A stretch of DNA of 64,000 bases from Climacteris rufus (lineage: Eukaryota > Chordata > Aves > Passeriformes > Climacteridae). Below, one piece after another: positions 62,201-64,000 of the stretch. The stretch's first letter is position 1. Each line of letters starts with the position of its first letter. The position numbers and the translations under genes are program-made. Under the pieces are notes generated by a model. That model was not told where the DNA came from and searched no databases. It saw only the letters and a program-made list of their open reading frames with translations. Location of the stretch: the NCBI GenBank assembly GCA_013398175.1, contig VZRZ01007703.1:2628266-2692265 (forward strand). The letters run 5' to 3'.

Positions 62201-64000
62201 CAAAAATGTGTGAAATATAAAGAACAATTAAACTCCATACTTATCAATGTTTCAAATCTACATTAAACCTCTTGAAACTTATGGAACCATCCTGTACACT
62301 AGAAGTCAAGGCTTTACTCATAGCTAAACCCTGCATTATCTGTCAAAATGTAAAGACAGTTTGGAATAGCAACATCTGGGATAGAGTTTGGCACAAAAAT
62401 AGCTGATTTATTGGATGAATTATTAATTTTGATTAGAAAGAGTTTGCTTGTTTCAGTAGTTGCTATTCACCTCCAGTTGCTTCCTAAAATGAGCAGTTTA
62501 ATATCTTCCTGGGAAATGAAAAGCTTAGTATATTTTTGTTTGCAAGTATAGCATTTAAGAATTTGGACCATTGCCTATGCTTGCTTCTTTCAAGAAATTT
62601 TATTTACACGAAGAACAAAGAACAACAATCCTCATTGCTATTCAGTTGACTTTTCTGTTTTAAGGGCTTCAGTTCTTTCAGAAATGTTAGGTGTAGTCCA
62701 AGACCTCAAGATCTCAGAATGGTAGAAATCTGGGACAACTTAGATGTTGCACCTGTATGGCTGAACTGTGTGCTCTCTCCTTCACTCCCTGCCTCATCAT
62801 GGTCACTGTTAACATATCCAGTGTATTATTTCCTGACCCAGAGAAAGGTCAGAAGACAGTTGGATCTCGAACATACTTTAGAAAAGTTTCAGGACTTCTA
62901 AAAATTATTCCACAGTTGCAGCAGCTCCTTTAAAGTCCACAGCAAAACTCAAAACATCACTGAATGTTCCAAAAATTGATGTCAAAAGAAGAAGGACCAC
63001 TGATTTGCATTTTTACTATATATGATGCTTTTATTTTAATTACAATAATTTAGAGAAGGTTTAACTTGAATAAGGAAGCATTTAGTAATATTTATTATTT
63101 TTAAAATATTGCAAGTCTCCAAAGAATAGTATCGCATAGGCAAGGTGAATTTTTTTCCTAATAACCTTGCAGGTGCCTTTCACTAACTTCTGTTACTTCG
63201 AATCATACCCAGGATAAACAGCAGGAAATCAAATCAAATCAAGCTAAACATTATAAGTAGTATATTCTTCAGCCATAATCCTTGATACACATGAATCCAT
63301 TGCCTTCAATAATTTTAAAATGCACTACTTTAGGATATTTACTTAGGAATAAAAATATGTGGATTTATAAGCAACTGAATCATCTAAACACCACCAGAGA
63401 AATTAGTTAAACTACAGCTGCCTCTCTGTAAAACATCTACTGCTGTGAACAAAAAGTAATAATCAGGGCTTTCTATTTCAGATGTCTACACAGTGTGCGA
63501 GAATGGAATATTTATTGAGTTTTAAGATGGGTTAAATAAAATGACTTTAGGAAGCAATTAATGTAATTTTGAAGGGTATCTTCACCTATGTCCTAAGTGC
63601 TGTAAATGCTGTACCCAGCTGAGTGCGTAAATGCTGTAAAAAGTTGAGAAGGTGTTCCTCGGAAATAAGGAAAATGTTATTTGTTTTCTACTAATTTTTA
63701 AGAACTCATAGCAGTACAATTTATTCCAACACATGGAATTCATAATGGTGGATAGTTTTAATGCACAGCATATTCAACAATGTATAAAAGGGCACATTGA
63801 CAAAATTAGGGCCTTCTGTGGATATTTGGAGGGAAAACATGCAGACCAATCACCATAATGTAGTGCAGGCTATGCAGTCTCCTGCTCAAGCTTCTTGAAT
63901 AGCTTTGTCAGTGACTTTCTGGCAGTGAAGGATCTGGACTCTACAAGGTGTGCAAGCTCCATCCTCCAGGTGTAAGAAATTACCTTCTTCACCCAGTGTA
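59263..64000. other. Unassigned AT-rich non-coding DNA
   Basis: No gene, RNA gene or confident interspersed repeat was recognised to the window end. Notable only: a short direct repeat GTAAATGCTGTA at 63602-63613 and 63628-63639, AATAAA-like strings without transcript context, and AAATCAAATCAAATCAAG at 63226-63243. Confidence 0.45.

Noticed and set aside
47606..62709. 17-base identity GTAGTCCAAGACCTCAA at 47606-47622 and 62693-62709
   Set aside because: The flanks do not match. One such 17-mer pair is not surprising by chance in a window of this length, so no duplicated element is called.

Overview
This window looks like non-coding, AT-rich DNA from a bird nuclear genome. The evidence is its repeat content. 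It holds several CR1 LINE fragments, three of them with the typical avian 3' end of short ATTCTATG/ATTCTGTG-like units. It also holds solo LTRs of avian endogenous-retrovirus type. No protein-coding exon, rRNA or tRNA could be supported. Nearly all open frames are short and have no recognisable domain, and the frames around 9.1-11.2 kb belong to a decayed CR1 polymerase. The most economical reading is a gene desert or a large intron. I cannot tell which, and I cannot name the species.

Layout: 1-2.25 kb is unassigned. 2.25-3.07 kb is an avian LTR-like repeat with internal ~30-36 bp units. A perfect 21-bp-arm hairpin lies at 4.26 kb. An antisense LTR lies at about 6.4-6.96 kb. 9.12-11.2 kb is a 5'-truncated CR1 that still shows the polymerase FADD motif. 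11.2-18.1 kb is unassigned. A second antisense LTR candidate lies at 18.1-18.6 kb. A sense solo LTR with TATA box and AATAAA lies at 19.83-20.12 kb. A CR1 3' tail lies at 22.15-22.46 kb. An assembly gap at 23.49 kb has the same 18 bases on both sides. A palindrome cluster lies at 24.9 kb and another CR1 3' tail at 30.1-30.56 kb. 36.4-37.4 kb is very AT-rich with many homeodomain-type cores. 41.5-43.3 kb is a heavily diverged, old CR1 recognised only by segment-wise resemblance. 43.57-43.71 kb is a TA/TG tract, and 46.355 kb is a pure (TG)n microsatellite. 47.6-47.9 kb is an antisense CR1 fragment. 53.4 kb holds a second assembly gap in an A-rich tract. 58.98-59.26 kb is the 3' part of an ERVL-type LTR. 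The remainder to 64 kb is unassigned.

The repeats appear to be of several ages. The 41.5 kb CR1 is far more decayed than the others, and the LTRs carry more CpG than the surrounding DNA. I found no undescribed gene system. The observations most worth a second look are the perfect inverted repeats at 4.26, 24.9 and 41.6 kb, the probable false gap at 23.49 kb, and three AT-rich blocks that could be conserved non-coding elements.
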